From positions 1 through 43,009 of the forward strand of contig CAJTOR010000029.1 in NCBI GenBank assembly GCA_910577675.1: 43,009 bases of DNA, given 5' to 3'. The notes under the pieces are model-generated. The model was not told the DNA's origin and made no database searches. It was given only the letters and a program-made list of their open reading frames with translations. Source of the stretch: an uncultured Lachnospiraceae bacterium. GTDB taxonomy: Bacteria; Bacillota; Clostridia; Lachnospirales; Lachnospiraceae. Below, piece after piece: positions 33,058 to 41,859 of this stretch. A program made the translations under genes and the position numbers. Position 1 is the first letter of the stretch; the number at the start of each line of letters is the position of its first letter.

Positions 33058-33779
33058 ACGAAACATCCCCTTTCTACTATAAAATATTTATGGTTAATAT
33101 CCCCCACAGCAAGCAAGGAATCATCCATCTTGTTTCCAAATACAAATTTATATTACTTCTTTAATTATAAAACTTATCAACCTGTTCGGGGTAAATTACA
33201 AATCGTAATCGAGCATACATGAATTATAAAGTCCCCACCCATCCGTTTCCGGAAACAAAGCTTTTCGTCAATGCGCTTAATCATAACTTACCAAGAACTT
33301 TGGTAAAAGGTGCATCCGAAAATGGGCGCAAAAATACCGCAAAAAGCAATCCCTATTGGCGGATACCTCCTGCGGCTGATTATGGGCATAAAAATAACAC
33401 ACCTTCTGAGTGTGCTACAACCGAAAGTTATAATATTCACGAAAGGTTACTTAAAAAACGGTACAACAACAAGGAGGTCATCCACCCCGGTAATTGTCCG
33501 TACCAGATATTCAGTTTTACGTTTCAATTACCTCACAAAAAACGGTCATATTATATCTCTCCTTTCTTATCTGCTTAATTTTTTTTATTATATCATGTGC
33601 AATGGCAAAATTCAATAACTATTTTGAAAACTTTTCCGCCACAAAAATAGTTTCTTTGCATCCTAGTGTTTTCTTTGCTGTTCCAGTCCATGCCGTTGGC
33701 GGTGTGATATTTCCACTGTTTCCCGTTTTCGGCAGCGAAATGGCAACAGAAAAGAAAGCAATTTATAATCAAACTCCCG
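33058..33779. other. Gene-poor region upstream of rsgA
   Basis: About 700 AT-rich bases. Open plus-strand frames at 33219-33618 have no ribosome site and no recognisable motif. A weak minus-strand promoter (TTTATAGT near 33078) may serve rsgA. The end nearest 33779 leads into the truncated hydrolase. Confidence 0.35.
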
Positions 33780-34241
33780 ATGGCGGTATTAATAAATCAA
33801 TTAACCCCTGATAATATTACTATGGAACACCTTACTGCAAGAAATGCAATTATGCAAAAATATGGTTATGACATGATGGTAAATGGGTCTGATTACAATT
33901 TGGTTGCCACCATAATATTTAACCCAAACTATTCAATTATCGACTGGATCAATTATTTCAAAAGAGATATGAGTGTATATATGGATTTTTTTGCATCCGA
34001 AGAATTTGCTTCATTCTCCTTAACAGGCAGAAATAATTACGAAGTACCTTTCTATAACATAAATGGAGATAAGGATTATCAGACAAATCACAAATTGGCA
34101 CAGGAATACTTTGAAGAAGTAAACGCACCATATAAACAGATGTTTATAATGGAAAATATGACACATGGTTTGTTAGAATCAGATTCAGAAGATTTTTCTT
34201 CTATTGTTCATCAAATCGCGGAAACGGAAAGAGAGAGATAA
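33780..34241 (+). pseudogene. Truncated alpha/beta hydrolase, C-terminal half
   Basis: A 153-codon frame that matches only the second half of an alpha/beta hydrolase of the proline-iminopeptidase type. It has FYNINGDKDYQTNHKLA with the acidic residue and MENMTHGLLESD with the catalytic His. The half with the nucleophile Ser (GxSxG) is missing. No ribosome site precedes the first ATG. It is probably a non-functional fragment. Confidence 0.6.
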
Positions 34242-34279
34242 CTTCCAGTTTACTAGGCAAATGAAAATCTAAAGCCGAC

Positions 34280-34306
34280 GGCGGGATAATCAACACCTAT
34301 CCCGCC
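34280..34306. terminator. Hairpin after the sensor kinase gene
   Basis: GGCGGGAT (34280-34287) and ATCCCGCC (34299-34306) form an 8-bp stem 30 bases past the kinase stop on the minus strand. No T-run follows, so termination strength is uncertain. Confidence 0.45.
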
Positions 34307-34335
34307 TAACAAACATCCGTTACTGATCTGTCACT

Positions 34336-35553
34336 TTACGCCATTTTAACAACAAGCGTTATATAAAAACACCCAGCACGGATTTCAGCATATACCTCCC
34401 CGTTCATAAGTCCCATCAATCTGCGGCAGATAAAAAGTCCAAGCCCGTTGCCCTGCACCCTGTCCGCATTATTTCCACGATGAAAGCTCTCGAATATCTG
34501 CGGAAGTTCTTTCACTTCAAGAGTACAGCCCGTATTTGATACTGTGATAAGCTCACAGCCGTCCATTTTATCAAAGCTAATCTCAATTCGTCTGCCGTCA
34601 CCGTATTTGATCGCATTTTCGATCAGATTTTGCAGGCACTCTGCAAGACGATCCGGGTCGCAGGAAAGAATGCAGTCATCATATTTCTGAATCACAAACT
34701 CCGTTTTCGACATGGCAAGCTGGGGAGCATATCTCGCATCGATCCTTGTGATAATAACGCTTAAGAAAGCCTCCCCCTGTGTGACCTCAAAGTTCATAAA
34801 GTCCTCGCTTGCCGCCTTTGTGATCTCGCTTATAAAACGCTCGATCTCATCTGCACGGGTATTGATGCTCTCAGCGGCAGCACGCCGCTTTCCCTCGTTC
34901 TTGTATAATCCCCTGGCAAGTGCCCTTGCACCAAGCTTGATCGCAGACAAAGGCGTTTTGATGTCGTGGGAAAGGGAAAGCAGCAAAAGCTTTTTGTCCC
35001 TCTGCATCGCAATTTCTTTTTTGCGGCTGTCCTCGATACTTTCACGTAGGAGACTCACACCCCATGTGAATTTTCCGAAGAAACGGCTTTTTTCCTCCGG
35101 TATCGGAACGGCAAGATTGCCCCTTGCAAGCTCCTGTGGAACATTGTTCAACCTGCCGAATGGCACGATGATATGCCCCCGGATATAATACAAAAGACCA
35201 ATCATCAGCAGGAACAGCGCACCCAATACACCGTTTACTGCCGCAATGCTGTGCTGTCCGTTTCCGGCAGTATACTCCACACGATACAGCATACCACCTG
35301 CTTCTATAATCAGATAATGCTCATCCGAGATGTATAGTTTTCCATCATCATCCGTGAACACACCCGTAATATGGGGATACTTTTCAAGTTCATAACTGCC
35401 TGTTTCCGCTATCTCATCTGCAAGCCGCTTGGCTTCAACACGATAAATGCCTTCATTTCTGTTTTTCACTCCCACAAGAAATAGATTCAGTACCGCCGTC
35501 AGCAAAAGAAATACAGTTATCACTGCAATACACAGTCTTCTAAAAGCCCTCAT
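34336..35553 (-). CDS. Membrane sensor histidine kinase of the ABC-exporter operon
   Basis: A 405-residue kinase. Two membrane helices (about 8-28 and 105-125) enclose a small extracellular domain. A HAMP-like region (about 128-180) leads to the H-box SLSHDIKTPLSAIK (His near 196). ATPase boxes NLIENAIKYGD, SNTG and GNGLGLFICRR follow. The ATG overlaps the regulator stop (ATGA), so the pair is coupled. With the ABC genes upstream, it probably senses a peptide antibiotic or envelope stress, as in Bce/Vex-type systems. Confidence 0.92.
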   Translation of the reverse strand: MRAFRRLCIAVITVFLLLTAVLNLFLVGVKNRNEGIYRVEAKRLADEIAETGSYELEKYPHITGVFTDDDGKLYISDEHYLIIEAGGMLYRVEYTAGNGQHSIAAVNGVLGALFLLMIGLLYYIRGHIIVPFGRLNNVPQELARGNLAVPIPEEKSRFFGKFTWGVSLLRESIEDSRKKEIAMQRDKKLLLLSLSHDIKTPLSAIKLGARALARGLYKNEGKRRAAAESINTRADEIERFISEITKAASEDFMNFEVTQGEAFLSVIITRIDARYAPQLAMSKTEFVIQKYDDCILSCDPDRLAECLQNLIENAIKYGDGRRIEISFDKMDGCELITVSNTGCTLEVKELPQIFESFHRGNNADRVQGNGLGLFICRRLMGLMNGEVYAEIRAGCFYITLVVKMA

Positions 35554-36212
35554 ACAAACTTATACCCCACACCCCAGACAGTAAGCAAACGCTTTGCATT
35601 CTTAGGATCATCACCGAGTTTCTGGCGAAGGCGGTTGATATGCACATGGAGTGTTTGCAGCTCCGAATTACTGTCACTGCCCCAGACAGTGCCAAACAGG
35701 TACTCTTTTTTCAGAGTTTTGCCCTGATTTTCGATCAGAAGCGCTAACAGTTCAAATTCCTTTGCAGGCAGTTCCACGGGCTTTTCATCGATGAGTGCTG
35801 TTTTATCCACAAGATTGAGTGCCACACCGTCCGCCGACAATATATCGCGCTGATACCGCCGTTTGAATATCCCCTTGATCTTAGCAATAAGAATATCAAT
35901 GTCATATGGCTTTTCAATATAGTCGTCAGCACCGAGGCCAAAGCCGTTCAGCTTGTCCTCCTTGCCCGTCCTTGAACTTACAATCAGTATAGGAGTATCC
36001 GCATTTTCCCTAAGTTTGGAGCAGACTGCAAAGCCGTTCACATCGGGGAGATTGATGTCAAGCACCACAAGCCTTGCACCATATTGTTCAAAGAGCTGCA
36101 CGGCACGCTCCCCACTGTCCACGCTTGATGTAATATAGCCCTCGTCACGCAGGAAGTCGGTCAGCAAACCGGCCAGTTCTTTATCATCTTCTACTATCAG
36201 AATATCCGTCAT
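35550..36212 (-). CDS. OmpR-family response regulator
   Basis: A 220-residue regulator. The receiver (about 1-115) has acidic IVEDDKE, phosphoacceptor VVLDINLPD and the Lys in YIEKPYDID. A winged-helix output follows (about 125-220) with ELPAKEFELLALLIENQGKT and LHVHINRLRQKLGDD. AGGAGG precedes the ATG. It lies between the ABC ATPase and the kinase and very probably activates the ABC operon promoter, where GTTAA repeats 11 bases apart are seen. Confidence 0.94.
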   Translation of the reverse strand: MTDILIVEDDKELAGLLTDFLRDEGYITSSVDSGERAVQLFEQYGARLVVLDINLPDVNGFAVCSKLRENADTPILIVSSRTGKEDKLNGFGLGADDYIEKPYDIDILIAKIKGIFKRRYQRDILSADGVALNLVDKTALIDEKPVELPAKEFELLALLIENQGKTLKKEYLFGTVWGSDSNSELQTLHVHINRLRQKLGDDPKNAKRLLTVWGVGYKFV

Positions 36213-36263
36213 AAGATCACCTCCTACAAATCTTGTACCATATCAGCTAAGATTCTGCAAGTA

Positions 36264-37037
36264 TTACCAGCCCTGTTCCATAAGCCAGTTATTCAGTTCT
36301 CTTTCACGGTCACGAAACTCCTTGTCACCGCCGCCAAAATGTCCCATTTCCTTTTCGCCAACAATACCGCCGTCCACAATGTAAAGTACCCTGCTGCACT
36401 TGGCTGCAACCCTTGAATCGTGGGTCACGCACATAATCGTCGTACCGTCACGGTTGAGGGAGAGCAGCTCGTTCATAACCTCATCCGAGCTTGCACGGTT
36501 TAATGCGCCTGTCGGCTCATCGGCAAAGATCATCTTGGGATTGTTTATCATACTGCGGCAGATACAAGCTCTCTGAAGCTGTCCGCCCGACACCTCGTTA
36601 ATATCATTGCCGCACACATTGTCAATGCCAAGCCTGTGCATAAGCGCTCTGCCGCGCTCCTCGGTCTGTCTGCGGCTCTCCCTGTTCTTTTTCGACTTTA
36701 CTGCAGGAAAAATAATATTATCAAGTAGCGAAAGATTTTTCATCATGTACATCTGCTGAAAAATAAAACCCATTTCGTCAAGTCGGAGCCTTGCAAGCTC
36801 CTTATCACCGAGCTTTGCCGTTTCCCTGCCATTATAGAATACCTCGCCTGCGGTCGCTTTGTCCATTCCCGAAACGCAGTAGAGCAGCGTGCTTTTTCCT
36901 GAGCCGGAGGGTCCCATGACCGCTACCATTTCGCCCTCGCCAATCGTCAGATCGACATTTTTCAACACATTGTTCTGATGTTTGTTCACAATATATGTCT
37001 TGCAAAGTCCCTTTGTCTGTAAAACCGTATGATTCAT
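36264..37037 (-). CDS. ABC transporter ATP-binding protein
   Basis: A 257-residue ATPase of the MacB/BceA/LolD type. Walker A GPSGSGKSTLL (about 42-52), Q-loop FIFQQMYMM, signature VSGGQLQRA, Walker B MIFADEPTGAL and the switch His in CVTHDSRV are all intact. AGGAGG follows the permease stop and precedes the ATG with a 16-base gap. It works with the FtsX-like permease just upstream, probably to remove peptides or lipids from the membrane. Confidence 0.95.
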   Translation of the reverse strand: MNHTVLQTKGLCKTYIVNKHQNNVLKNVDLTIGEGEMVAVMGPSGSGKSTLLYCVSGMDKATAGEVFYNGRETAKLGDKELARLRLDEMGFIFQQMYMMKNLSLLDNIIFPAVKSKKNRESRRQTEERGRALMHRLGIDNVCGNDINEVSGGQLQRACICRSMINNPKMIFADEPTGALNRASSDEVMNELLSLNRDGTTIMCVTHDSRVAAKCSRVLYIVDGGIVGEKEMGHFGGGDKEFRDRERELNNWLMEQGW

Positions 37038-37053
37038 TATGTTGTCCTCCTAC

Positions 37054-39405
37054 TTATTCTATGCTTGCCGTATCGGAAGCCTTGATTGTTTTTGTGTAAA
37101 GTGCTGTCAGGAATGAGCCGATAACAGTCACACCGATGAGAATTGCCGGGCAGATCACAAATATTTCCAGTGGGTCAAAATCGCATTTCAAGTCCGATAC
37201 ATCGCCGACCATGTTGCCTGCCCAATTCATCATTGCGCTGCTAATCGGCATAAGCACCGCCGAAGAAACAATGCACGCAATAACCGAAACAATTACAAAC
37301 CGCAGTGTATGCTGTGCAACAATGCTGCTGTCAGGAATCCCCACCGCTTTCATCAGTGCAATCTCGCTCTTTTCCTTTGAGATAAACGAGCGCTCCATAA
37401 GTATAACAATCAATGCTGTTACAGCCACAGTAATAACCATCATCATCTGTTTGATCGCATTCAGCGTATCGGACATTCCTGTAAGATTATTGACGAAATC
37501 CGGGGTCGAATACACCTTGTCGGTTTTAAGCAGGTTTTTAAGCTTTTCAATGTTTTGGTTGATCTGCTCCTTGTCTGGACTGCCGTCAAAGTGTATCTGC
37601 AACCCCCTCACATTGCTTGCCCGCAGATGTCCGAGGTCAAAATCCTTATACAGAAAAGCCTGTGTGACGAATGAGGAACATGTTCCTGTGATGATAAACC
37701 CGTACTCTATATCGTTAATTACTGCCGTTACCCTGTCGCCGATCTCTGCGCCTAAGTCATCGAGGGTGCCTGCTGTTACAGCAATCTCGTCCGTCTTCTG
37801 TGGAGCGCTGCCCTTGTCCACATAGAGCGTGTCATTTGTTTCGCCTTTTATAACACCGAAAGTAAGCTTTGCTGTTTTGTCTTTATGTGATACTTCAAAC
37901 TGCCCGCCCACTATCATTGTGCATTTACCTGGCATTCCGTTATCGGCAAGGAGCTTTTCAGTGTCTGCGATAATCTGCTTGTGCGTACTCTGATCTTCTA
38001 AGACTGCTCCAAATATTTCGCTATCCATGATATGCGCTTCACTTGAGGCTACATCTAAGAAGCGCAGCAGCTTTTCACTTTTGAATGTCAGTGCAAGATT
38101 TGACATAATTGTCATCAGCAGTATGCAGAACGTGAATACTACTATCACGATAGAAAACTGCTTCGGCGAACTGATCACATCATTGACCGGGAAAAATACG
38201 GCCTGTGGCAGCTTCACACGTCCTAAGTGCAAAAGGCTTTTTCTTCGGAAACGCTCGCCCGTCTGACCGTTTCTTACCGCGTCGATCGGCGAAAGTTTAT
38301 TTACTCTGCGTGTGCAGCCGTAGCAGAACAGCAGGATAATGACAGCTACCAACCCAGAGCTTAAAAGCCCCATAAGAGTGCCGTTCCCGCTGCCGAGAAC
38401 CATATTTTCCGATACCGTTTTCATCATCATATCCCCGAGAGGGACAGAGCAAAAATATCCTATCAGCGTACCGACCACAGTAATTACAAGATACTTGACA
38501 ATATACAGGCTTCTTATACTGCCGTTGTCGATACCGACTGCCTTCATCACACCGATCTCACAAAATTCCTCACTGATCGTAAAGCCTATCGTGAAACGCA
38601 GCACCACAAAGGCCGTGAACATCAGCACGATGCTGATTAACATTAAGATATAAGCCGAAAACATATCATAGAGATAAATACTCTTGCATTCTTCCCGTGT
38701 GTTGACAAGCACACCGCTATAGTTCTTTACAAGTTCCCTTATTTCATCAACGTCCGATGTATTTACACAAAGCTGCCCGCAATTCATGCTGTGGGTGGCT
38801 TCGTCCTTATCAAGATAGTCATAGTCAGCAGAGTTCATAATAAGATATGGGGGATACGAGTTTCCCGAATGAAACAGCGCACCTTTGAACCGCCCCATAA
38901 ATTTAAGCGTGAGATGACTCTCACCCACATCAAGTTCCACCTCGTCGCCCTCCTTTATATCAATGTCCTGTAAAAAAGAGGCACTGGCATAAAAGCAGCC
39001 CCTGTCCACACTTTCAATAATATGATTGTTCTCATCGAAATAGTTGACAGCCATTTCACGATCAGAAAGCAAATAGGCAACATTCGCGAAATTATCAAGT
39101 TTCTTTCCGTTATGCCTGAAATACTTTGAGCTGGATACCACCAGCCAACGCTCTCTCCTTATCTCCCTGACACCGGCAAGCTCCCCGACTTTTTCCCAGA
39201 GATCATCTTCCCCGCTGTTGACCATCTGCACGTTGACATCGGGGACATCCGCCGCATCAAAATAATGCTCGATACCGCCTGTCACAGCTATAATGTTGTT
39301 CACTGCTGCCGCTGCAAACATGGAGCACAAAATGACGAACAGCAGCAGAATGATGTTCATGGTCTTTTTGCGTTTCAGGTCTTTTTTCAATATCCTCAAG
39401 AACAT
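37054..39405 (-). CDS. FtsX-like ABC permease
   Basis: A 783-residue permease with two FtsX-type halves. A first helix (about 15-35) is followed by an extracellular domain (about 40-245), three helices (about 250-370), a further helix near 415-435, a second extracellular domain (about 445-650) and three final helices (about 655-775). EFCEIGVMKAVGIDNGSIRS and EKSEIALMKAVGIPDSSIVA are the paired FtsX hallmarks before each helix bundle. This is an ABC3/MacB-like layout. It is the first gene of the permease-ATPase-regulator-kinase operon. The start follows AGAGGT. Confidence 0.93.
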   Translation of the reverse strand: MFLRILKKDLKRKKTMNIILLLFVILCSMFAAAAVNNIIAVTGGIEHYFDAADVPDVNVQMVNSGEDDLWEKVGELAGVREIRRERWLVVSSSKYFRHNGKKLDNFANVAYLLSDREMAVNYFDENNHIIESVDRGCFYASASFLQDIDIKEGDEVELDVGESHLTLKFMGRFKGALFHSGNSYPPYLIMNSADYDYLDKDEATHSMNCGQLCVNTSDVDEIRELVKNYSGVLVNTREECKSIYLYDMFSAYILMLISIVLMFTAFVVLRFTIGFTISEEFCEIGVMKAVGIDNGSIRSLYIVKYLVITVVGTLIGYFCSVPLGDMMMKTVSENMVLGSGNGTLMGLLSSGLVAVIILLFCYGCTRRVNKLSPIDAVRNGQTGERFRRKSLLHLGRVKLPQAVFFPVNDVISSPKQFSIVIVVFTFCILLMTIMSNLALTFKSEKLLRFLDVASSEAHIMDSEIFGAVLEDQSTHKQIIADTEKLLADNGMPGKCTMIVGGQFEVSHKDKTAKLTFGVIKGETNDTLYVDKGSAPQKTDEIAVTAGTLDDLGAEIGDRVTAVINDIEYGFIITGTCSSFVTQAFLYKDFDLGHLRASNVRGLQIHFDGSPDKEQINQNIEKLKNLLKTDKVYSTPDFVNNLTGMSDTLNAIKQMMMVITVAVTALIVILMERSFISKEKSEIALMKAVGIPDSSIVAQHTLRFVIVSVIACIVSSAVLMPISSAMMNWAGNMVGDVSDLKCDFDPLEIFVICPAILIGVTVIGSFLTALYTKTIKASDTASIE

Positions 39406-39448
39406 AGTGTATACCTCTTTTCCCTCGTTTTATATTCTTCATGTTCTG

Positions 39449-39482
39449 ATCATAGCATAGAAATTCTTAACAAGTCTTTAAC
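39449..39482 (-). promoter_or_regulatory. Activator-type promoter of the ABC/two-component operon
   Basis: On the minus strand the -10 is TATGAT (39454-39449), while the -35 17 bases upstream is poor (AGACTT, 39477-39472). Two GTTAA boxes flank it (39482-39478 and 39471-39467), 11 bases apart. Direct repeats of one helical turn over a weak -35 are typical of OmpR-type activators, so the operon's own regulator is the likely binder. Confidence 0.6.
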
Positions 39483-39672
39483 TTAATTCCGTTTTATGGT
39501 TTTTTCGTTGTTATGAATTAAAAAAGACCCATGGACTGTAATACTTATGTTCCATGCGCCTTTTCATTACTATCAAACTCATCTTTGTATCTTTATATAT
39601 AATATCTACTCTATACCTCCACAAATAATTTTTTTAACTTCCAAATCAAAGCACCGTAATTACACTAATTAA

Positions 39673-40131
39673 TCAATCGAGCCAAACACAATCAACAATG
39701 TCACAGCCAACTTTAACAAATTTTTCATCTATAAAAACAGCCGCCCAGCCGTGGTCTTCGTCCCATGGACAATCAAGTAGCAATATAACACATACAGGAA
39801 CATTTTTCGACTCATATGGAGGATTTCCTGTTTTGCTTCTAGCATATATCGCGTCTTCCAAAGCATAAAGCGTAACATCTGTGCCCGTGTATTTTACAAG
39901 GTCTGAGGGAGAGCTTATTTCCGGCCAATATTCTCTACTTTCTTCCTCGTCATCAGGTCCCCAGTTTCTATACATTTCATCATAATAAAGACGTATAAAG
40001 GCCTCCAGCATTTCAGTTTCCAGTTGGGGTGTCCATTTCTCTATCAGCCTTTTACAGTAAATGATACCCTTTTCTCCGCCTATCTCGTCAATTTTAAATT
40101 CTTTTGGATTTAATAACAAATTGTTTAACAT
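39673..40131 (-). CDS. Hypothetical protein, possibly DUF6985-like
   Basis: A 152-residue acidic soluble protein. It has VTLYALEDAIYARSKTG and, near the C-terminus, CPWDEDHGWAAVFIDEKFVK, the pattern I recall for DUF6985-type proteins, some of which sit in toxin-immunity loci. No toxin gene is near. AAGGAGA precedes the ATG. It is AT-rich and alone. The family call is uncertain; the gene itself looks real. Confidence 0.6.
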   Translation of the reverse strand: MLNNLLLNPKEFKIDEIGGEKGIIYCKRLIEKWTPQLETEMLEAFIRLYYDEMYRNWGPDDEEESREYWPEISSPSDLVKYTGTDVTLYALEDAIYARSKTGNPPYESKNVPVCVILLLDCPWDEDHGWAAVFIDEKFVKVGCDIVDCVWLD

Positions 40132-40433
40132 TTTTCGTTCTCCTTATCTTGGCAGATATATTTTCCTTCAAATCCATATAAAAAAATCCGATTTGCTGCT
40201 GGCTTCATTATACATTATCCTATCAAAAAAGTATAGCCTCATTTCGGAAAATTTTAGAAATTTTTCCGAAAATAGTTATACAATTCAAAATATAGTTCAT
40301 CTAAAGGAAATTTTACACCTTCAAGATATAACTGTTCATTATCCTGATATACCTTTTTATTATTATCCTTATAAATCGCTTTATAATACATTATAGTATA
40401 TACATTAAATCCTTCAAACATATTATCCTCATT
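40132..40433. other. AT-rich intergenic region with a palindrome
   Basis: TTTCGGAAA (40242-40250) and TTTCCGAAA (40263-40271) form a 9-bp stem. No gene with a ribosome site is seen in the rest. Confidence 0.45.
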
Positions 40434-40994
40434 CTATTCTCCAATTATTTCTAAACCATCCGGAAAATCCCGTATTACCAGCGCACATGTATTTGTAAGT
40501 TTTATATTATTTTTTAGTGGATAAGTCAATTTGCCCTTTCTTTCCCCCGCCATACAATGAACATCTAATTTTGTATCAATCACCCCCAAATTATTATCTA
40601 AATTATTGGAAAAAATGAGACTTCCAGCACTTACCCCTATTACCAGTCCATTGTCATTAATATACTCCATTAAAGACTTATGAAACCTTGTGGCATTGAT
40701 TCTTTCAAGCAAATAACATGTATTTCCTCCACACAAATATACCACATCATATTGTTTTAGTTTCTCAAACTCCATTCCGGCATGCAAATCAAATACGTCA
40801 ATATTTTTATCTAAGATACCGCATTTTAACAGATCATTCATACATTTTGGTAAAACTTCTATTGCATCTGCATCTATTGCCGCTGTAGGGATAAATAACG
40901 CCTTTACTATAGACATATCTTTACCTGCCATATCCATAAAGCACTCTTTAATTTCCTCAGTTTCTAAACCCGCTGATGTTAATAATACCCTCAT
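40434..40994 (-). CDS. Peptidase S51 (PepE-like) family protein
   Basis: A 186-residue protein of the type 1 glutamine-amidotransferase-like fold. VVYLCGGNTCYLLERI and GLVIGVSAGSLIFSNN carry the glycine-rich turn and the nucleophile Ser of S51 peptidases (dipeptidase E/cyanophycinase type). The length is below the 230 or so residues of E. coli PepE, so the C-terminal part is reduced and activity is uncertain. AGGAGG lies between the stop of the upstream regulator and this ATG (8-base gap), so the two form an operon. Confidence 0.75.
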   Translation of the reverse strand: MRVLLTSAGLETEEIKECFMDMAGKDMSIVKALFIPTAAIDADAIEVLPKCMNDLLKCGILDKNIDVFDLHAGMEFEKLKQYDVVYLCGGNTCYLLERINATRFHKSLMEYINDNGLVIGVSAGSLIFSNNLDNNLGVIDTKLDVHCMAGERKGKLTYPLKNNIKLTNTCALVIRDFPDGLEIIGE

Positions 40995-41002
40995 ACTTCC
41001 TC

Positions 41003-41620
41003 CTATTCTGGCCAGTTCATCTGCTCATTAGAAATACCTAATTTCTTACACTCATTGCATACATATTCTTTTTCGGTCTGATTCCCAATCTGATATTTTA
41101 AAATCCTGTTTCTAAACACAATGTATTTTTCATTACCTGCCTTAAAGTCAACAAACCAATTTTCATTTTTATCATGATCCGACAGCATGACTTTTGAAAT
41201 TTGTTCTAGAAAATCTTTTCTGTCACTTGTAAAAAATAATGCAGTCCAGTATTTTGGTTTCCCGCCGGTATTCCACAATTCAATTTTATGGATATTAAGG
41301 TAATCAATGATACCATCATCCGCTATGCTTTCTTTAATCAGTATTCCTTCATATAATTCCGGTTTCCTTTTATGGATTGCATTGCTGCCACAACTATGGA
41401 CAGCTTTTGCTGCATTTAACATCAATTCTTCTTTTAACAAAATATCCATAGATACCCGAAAAGTATCTCCCAGTATCAATAGTTTTTCTGTTTCCGGTAA
41501 TGCAATGTCAGCTTCCCATTTCGATATCGATTGCCTGCTAACATTACATATTGTTGCAAGTTCTTCCTGCGTCATTCCATTTGCTTTTCTTAATTCTATA
41601 ATCTTTTCTGATAATTTCAC
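41003..41620 (-). CDS. XRE-family HTH regulator with a C-terminal sensor-like region
   Basis: A 205-residue regulator. The Cro/cI helix-turn-helix is at about 5-60: GMTQEELATICNVSRQSISK-W. The C-terminal part (about 95-205) is an alpha/beta region with Trp and Cys residues (KYWTALFFTSDRKDFLEQIS) that I do not recognise. The GTG at 41620 is chosen because AAAGGAGG lies 8 bases upstream and the HTH starts right there. It precedes the S51-like gene and probably controls the pair. Confidence 0.82.
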   Translation of the reverse strand: MKLSEKIIELRKANGMTQEELATICNVSRQSISKWEADIALPETEKLLILGDTFRVSMDILLKEELMLNAAKAVHSCGSNAIHKRKPELYEGILIKESIADDGIIDYLNIHKIELWNTGGKPKYWTALFFTSDRKDFLEQISKVMLSDHDKNENWFVDFKAGNEKYIVFRNRILKYQIGNQTEKEYVCNECKKLGISNEQMNWPE

Positions 41621-41699
41621 TGCCACGCCTCCTTTTCTAATTATATTATACAAAATAACAATACTGTTTACCACCAACATTAAAGTTCTTTTTGTCAAC

Positions 41700-41847
41700 C
41701 CACAGTTGCGAATAAAGATTTTTGCCCAGCACGATGAGCCGGGGATTACATACATTTTGCCTGCTTCTAATTCTGCATTTACGATTTTAATACGCTGCGC
41801 TTTTCGTCATAAGAATAGCGGATGTTACAAATTTCCATAATGCTCAT
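41700..41847 (-). pseudogene. Truncated, frameshifted ABC ATPase
   Basis: TAAGGAGG, overlapping the permease stop, leads to an ATG and MSIMEICNIRYSYDEKRSVL, the usual opening of a BceA/MacB-type ATPase. A stop follows at codon 23; in the next frame the sequence continues NAELEAGKMYVIPGSS, where a Walker A loop should follow. Beyond that the homology ends. The gene is broken by a frameshift and deletion, and the XRE regulator promoter now lies in its place. Confidence 0.7.
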
Positions 41848-41859
41848 AAAAAAACCTCC

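Noticed and set aside
33219..33618. Two overlapping plus-strand frames of 102-119 codons
   Set aside because: No ribosome site, no recognisable motif, and two frames open at once suggest AT-rich or decayed non-coding DNA.
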